DNA from: Aegicerativicinus sediminis | Lineage (GTDB): Bacteria; Bacteroidota; Bacteroidia; Flavobacteriales; Flavobacteriaceae | DNA: 64,000 nucleotides | NCBI RefSeq assembly: GCF_015476115.1 | Contig: NZ_CP064295.1 | Coordinates: 3,466,001-3,530,000 of the forward strand | Reading direction: 5' to 3' | Shown here: positions 61,345 to 64,000 of the stretch, in pieces | Layout of the letters: each line of letters opens with the position of its first letter | Position numbering within the stretch: position 1 is the first letter of the stretch | Notes under the pieces: model-generated | The model's database searches: none | Seen by the model: only the letters and a program-made list of their open reading frames with translations | Told to the model about the DNA's origin: nothing | Translations under genes and position numbers: made by a program

Positions 61345-61352
61345 TACATTTG
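61345..61352 (+). promoter_or_regulatory. promoter -7 element of the E1 dehydrogenase gene
   Basis: TACATTTG matches TAnnTTTG, 20 bp before the ATG at 61373. Confidence 0.65.
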
Positions 61353-61372
61353 GTTGATATAAGTTATTGGAA

Positions 61373-63373
61373 ATGCTGACTGCTACTGCAACATTAATCA
61401 AATTTGACAAGAAGGGTCTTGAGGACAATACACTTCTTCAATTGTACATGAATATGTTGAAGCCTCGATTGATTGAAGAGAAAATGTTAAAACTTCTTCG
61501 GCAAGGAAAGGTGAGCAAATGGTTTTCCGGCATAGGACAGGAGGCCATTTCGGTGGGTGTAACCATGGCATTACAACCAAATGAATATATTCTCCCAATG
61601 CACAGAAATTTGGGAGTTTTTACTACTAGAAAAGTGCCGTTAGAAAAACTTTTTAGCCAATGGCAAGGCAAAGCCAATGGTTTTACAAAAGGTCGCGACA
61701 GGTCATTTCATTTTGGAACCCAAGAACATAAAATTGTCGGAATGATTTCTCATTTGGGACCTCAATTGGGTGTGGCGGATGGAATAGCACTTGCAAACAT
61801 CATTTCAAACACTCATAGGGTTACAGCTGTATTTACAGGAGAGGGTGGTACTAGCGAGGGTGATTTTCATGAGGCTTTGAATATTGCCTCTGTATGGAAC
61901 TTGCCAGTACTATTTTGTATTGAAAATAACGGATATGGTCTATCCACGCCTACAAAAGAGCAATATGCCTGTAGAGATTTAGCTGATAGAGGAAAAGGTT
62001 ATGGAATAGATTCCTTCATTTTAGATGGCAATAATATTATTGAAATATATACTAAGGTTATAAAATTAACCGAAAGTATGCGAAAACGTCCACGTCCGAT
62101 ATTGGTTGAATTTAAAACCTTTAGGATGAGAGGGCATGAAGAGGCAAGTGGAACCAAATATGTTCCAGAGGAAGTGATGAATGAATGGAAGTCTAAAGAT
62201 CCCATTGAAAATTTCAAGTCATTTTTAATTGTCAATAAAATCCTCACCGTGGATATTGAGGAGCAGTTTCAAAGTGAAATTTCTAAAGAAATTGATGATG
62301 CCTTAGAAGCTGTTAATGAAGAACCAATTATAACTGCTGATACAAATGTAGAACTAGGGGATGTTTACCAACCGTTTGAAATTACTAAAACAAAAGTAGA
62401 AGCAACCAAAGATGAAATCCGTTTTATTGATGCAATATCTGATGGGTTACGAGAGGGGATGCGGAAACATAAGGAGTTGGTGTTAATGGGGCAAGATATT
62501 GCCGAATATGGTGGTGTTTTCAAAATTACGGAAGGTTTTTTAGAAGAGTTTGGCAAGGATAGGGTAAGAAATACTCCTATATGCGAATCCGGAATAGTGG
62601 AAACGGCCATGGGACTTTCCATAGCAGGGATGAAATCTGTTGTTGAAATGCAGTTTGCCGATTTTGTGAGCTCAGGATTTAATCCAATTGTAAATTACTT
62701 GGCCAAATCTTACTATCGCTGGAACCAAAATGCAGACGTTGTAATTCGAATGCCTTGTGGGGCAGGAGTGGGAGCAGGGCCTTTCCATTCGCAAACTAAT
62801 GAGGCCTGGTTTACAAAAACACCTGGACTTAAAGTTGTTTATCCGGCTTTTCCAGAAGATGCCAAAGGTTTGTTGTTAACGGCAATTGCAGACCCTAATC
62901 CGGTTATGTTTTTTGAACATAAGGGTCTTTATAGAAGTAAAAAAGGAGATGTTCCAAAGGGCTACTATAATATTCCTTTTGGCAAAGCTAACATATTGCG
63001 TAATGGCAAACAGGTTACCATAATTTCTTATGGTGCCGCTGTCCATTGGGCATTAGAGGTATTGGATAACAATCCAGAAATCGATGCCACCGTTTTAGAT
63101 CTAAGAAGTTTACAACCACTGGATACAGAAACAATTTTCACTTCCGTAAAGGAAACTAATAAGGCCATTATTCTTCACGAGGACAGTCTTTTTGGGGGAA
63201 TAGGCGCAGACATTTCTGCGTTAATTATGGAAAATTGTTTTAATTATCTAGACGCCCCTGTCATACGAGTTGGGAGTATAGAAACACCTATACCATTTGC
63301 TGAAAATTTAGAAAACAACTATTTACCAAAAGTTCGGTTCGAAAAGGAACTTAAAAACCTACTCAATTATTGA
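61373..63373 (+). CDS. alpha-keto acid dehydrogenase E1, fused alpha and beta subunits
   Basis: A 666-aa protein from ATG 61373 (MLTATATLIKFDKKGLEDNT); a TTG two codons upstream is less likely. Residues ~20-330 are the E1-alpha half with the thiamine-diphosphate motif (FTGEGGTSEGDFHEALNIAS, LFCIENNGYGLSTPT). Residues ~345-666 are the E1-beta half (LMGQDIAEYGGVFKITEGFL, ICESGIVETAMGLSIAGMKS). It is the branched-chain/2-oxoisovalerate type rather than pyruvate type by sequence feel, and the single-chain fusion is common in Bacteroidota. E2 and E3 genes are not in the window. The stop overlaps the convergent dipeptidase gene by 7 bp. Confidence 0.93.
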   Translation: MLTATATLIKFDKKGLEDNTLLQLYMNMLKPRLIEEKMLKLLRQGKVSKWFSGIGQEAISVGVTMALQPNEYILPMHRNLGVFTTRKVPLEKLFSQWQGKANGFTKGRDRSFHFGTQEHKIVGMISHLGPQLGVADGIALANIISNTHRVTAVFTGEGGTSEGDFHEALNIASVWNLPVLFCIENNGYGLSTPTKEQYACRDLADRGKGYGIDSFILDGNNIIEIYTKVIKLTESMRKRPRPILVEFKTFRMRGHEEASGTKYVPEEVMNEWKSKDPIENFKSFLIVNKILTVDIEEQFQSEISKEIDDALEAVNEEPIITADTNVELGDVYQPFEITKTKVEATKDEIRFIDAISDGLREGMRKHKELVLMGQDIAEYGGVFKITEGFLEEFGKDRVRNTPICESGIVETAMGLSIAGMKSVVEMQFADFVSSGFNPIVNYLAKSYYRWNQNADVVIRMPCGAGVGAGPFHSQTNEAWFTKTPGLKVVYPAFPEDAKGLLLTAIADPNPVMFFEHKGLYRSKKGDVPKGYYNIPFGKANILRNGKQVTIISYGAAVHWALEVLDNNPEIDATVLDLRSLQPLDTETIFTSVKETNKAIILHEDSLFGGIGADISALIMENCFNYLDAPVIRVGSIETPIPFAENLENNYLPKVRFEKELKNLLNY

Positions 63374-64000
63374 GGGTTTAACGCTGATTGAATTTCTTTG
63401 GCTTTTGCTTCAACTTCATCTAGTGCTCTAAGAAGATTTCCACTCCATAATTTACCAATTTCTTCTTCAGTGTAACCTCTTTTTACTAATTCCAAGGTGA
63501 CATTAAAGGTTTCTGAAGCATCATTCCATCCTTCAATTCCGCCGCCTCCATCAAAATCACTACTAATACCGACGTGGTCTATATCTAATTTGGAAATTAG
63601 GTAATCAATATGATCTACAAAATCTGATACATTAACTCCTTCTGGAACATCAGTCATCTCAGCTAATCGTTTGTCAACCTCAGGTTTAATACTGTTATAA
63701 GCATCATAATAGGCTCTACGGGCTTCTGGATCCAATTTTCGAATATCAGCTCTTTCCAAATAAGCCATATTGTTTGCTTCCATAACCTGTTTCCTAACAT
63801 CCCTTTCAAAATCTGATCTAGAGGTATTCTTTTCTGGGTCCACGTAACTTTTAAATGCTACAGTTTGCACCACACCACCATTTTTCTTTATCCATTCCAA
63901 TTGTTCATCGTCAAGATTTCTACTGTGGTTCCCTAAAGCTCTTGCAGAGGAATGTGAAGCTATAACAGGGGCTTCAGAAATTTCAATCATTTGCTTAATT
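63367..64000 (-). CDS. membrane dipeptidase (peptidase M19), N-terminus outside window
   Basis: At least 211 residues, with the frame open to the window edge. Family features are PVIASHSSARALGNHSRNLD (the active-site SHS-RN stretch), DHIDYLISKLDIDHVGISSD-F (late Asp), and SETFNVTLELVKRGYTEEEI-GKLWSGNLLRAL at the end. The zinc-binding HxD near the N-terminus is outside. It hydrolyses dipeptides and occurs as an exported lipoprotein in this phylum; the signal is not visible here. Convergent overlap of 7 bp with the E1 gene. Confidence 0.92.
   Translation of the reverse strand, partial: IKQMIEISEAPVIASHSSARALGNHSRNLDDEQLEWIKKNGGVVQTVAFKSYVDPEKNTSRSDFERDVRKQVMEANNMAYLERADIRKLDPEARRAYYDAYNSIKPEVDKRLAEMTDVPEGVNVSDFVDHIDYLISKLDIDHVGISSDFDGGGGIEGWNDASETFNVTLELVKRGYTEEEIGKLWSGNLLRALDEVEAKAKEIQSALNPQ

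Overview
The window reads as the chromosome of a marine-type member of the Flavobacteriaceae (Bacteroidota). The evidence is AT-rich DNA, promoters with the Bacteroidota -7 element TAnnTTTG, weak or absent Shine-Dalgarno sequences, and family-typical genes: LptD next to RidA, an MCE gene next to a membrane Fe-S protein, BshA, DUF4159, DUF1835, an Smr-less MutS2 and a fused E1 alpha/beta dehydrogenase. No gene gives a species name.

Layout. 1-1.7 kb: a SYLF-domain protein (cut by the window edge) and a DUF4421-like outer-membrane protein. 1.9-19.2 kb: a block of accessory genes that I interpret as a genomic island inserted at the 3' end of tRNA-Pro(TGG). The intact tRNA is at the right end (19161-19234, minus strand) and a degenerate copy of its last ~26 nt is at the left end (1924-1949), in the same orientation. 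No integrase is visible. The island holds a HEPN-like protein; a phage-like three-gene cassette (conserved 252-aa protein, DUF5675, holin-like); a tight three-gene operon of protein kinase, ApeA-type HEPN protein and DUF3883 nuclease (4672-8455); a GC-rich, strongly structured non-coding stretch (~8690-9305); a decayed gene; an AbiEii-type nucleotidyltransferase with a DNA-binding partner and palindromic operators; a trypsin/VWA protein with a tail-anchored partner; and several small unknown genes.

19.2-64 kb is core-like. tRNA-Pro and tRNA-Ser are followed by a LexA-like repressor overlapping a DEDDh/GIY-YIG nuclease. Next come a methyltransferase and two AI-2E transporters, then a minus-strand run (lptD, ridA, guaC, rsmE, DUF4159, a SpoU methyltransferase). 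Diverging from lptD is an envelope/redox series on the plus strand: amidase, MCE, Fe-S membrane protein, HAD, CCG protein, GH3-beta-lactamase fusion and bshA. After that come a GlcD-type FAD/Fe-S enzyme, an LpxH-like hydrolase, aroC and a dicarboxylate symporter.

48.5-53.4 kb is a four-gene operon: ATP-grasp, N-formylglutamate amidohydrolase-like, DUF1704 'QEGLA' metallopeptidase, second ATP-grasp. It joins two peptide-bond-forming enzymes to two hydrolases and suggests an amino-acid ligation/removal cycle or a peptide-metabolite pathway. The rest is repair and metabolism: DCC protein, mutS2, ung, a uridine phosphorylase operon with SUI1, DUF1835 and a 2OG-Fe(II) dioxygenase, the fused E1 dehydrogenase and a partial M19 dipeptidase.

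The two most interesting systems are the kinase-ApeA-DUF3883 operon (probable anti-phage defence) and the ATP-grasp/DUF1704 operon.
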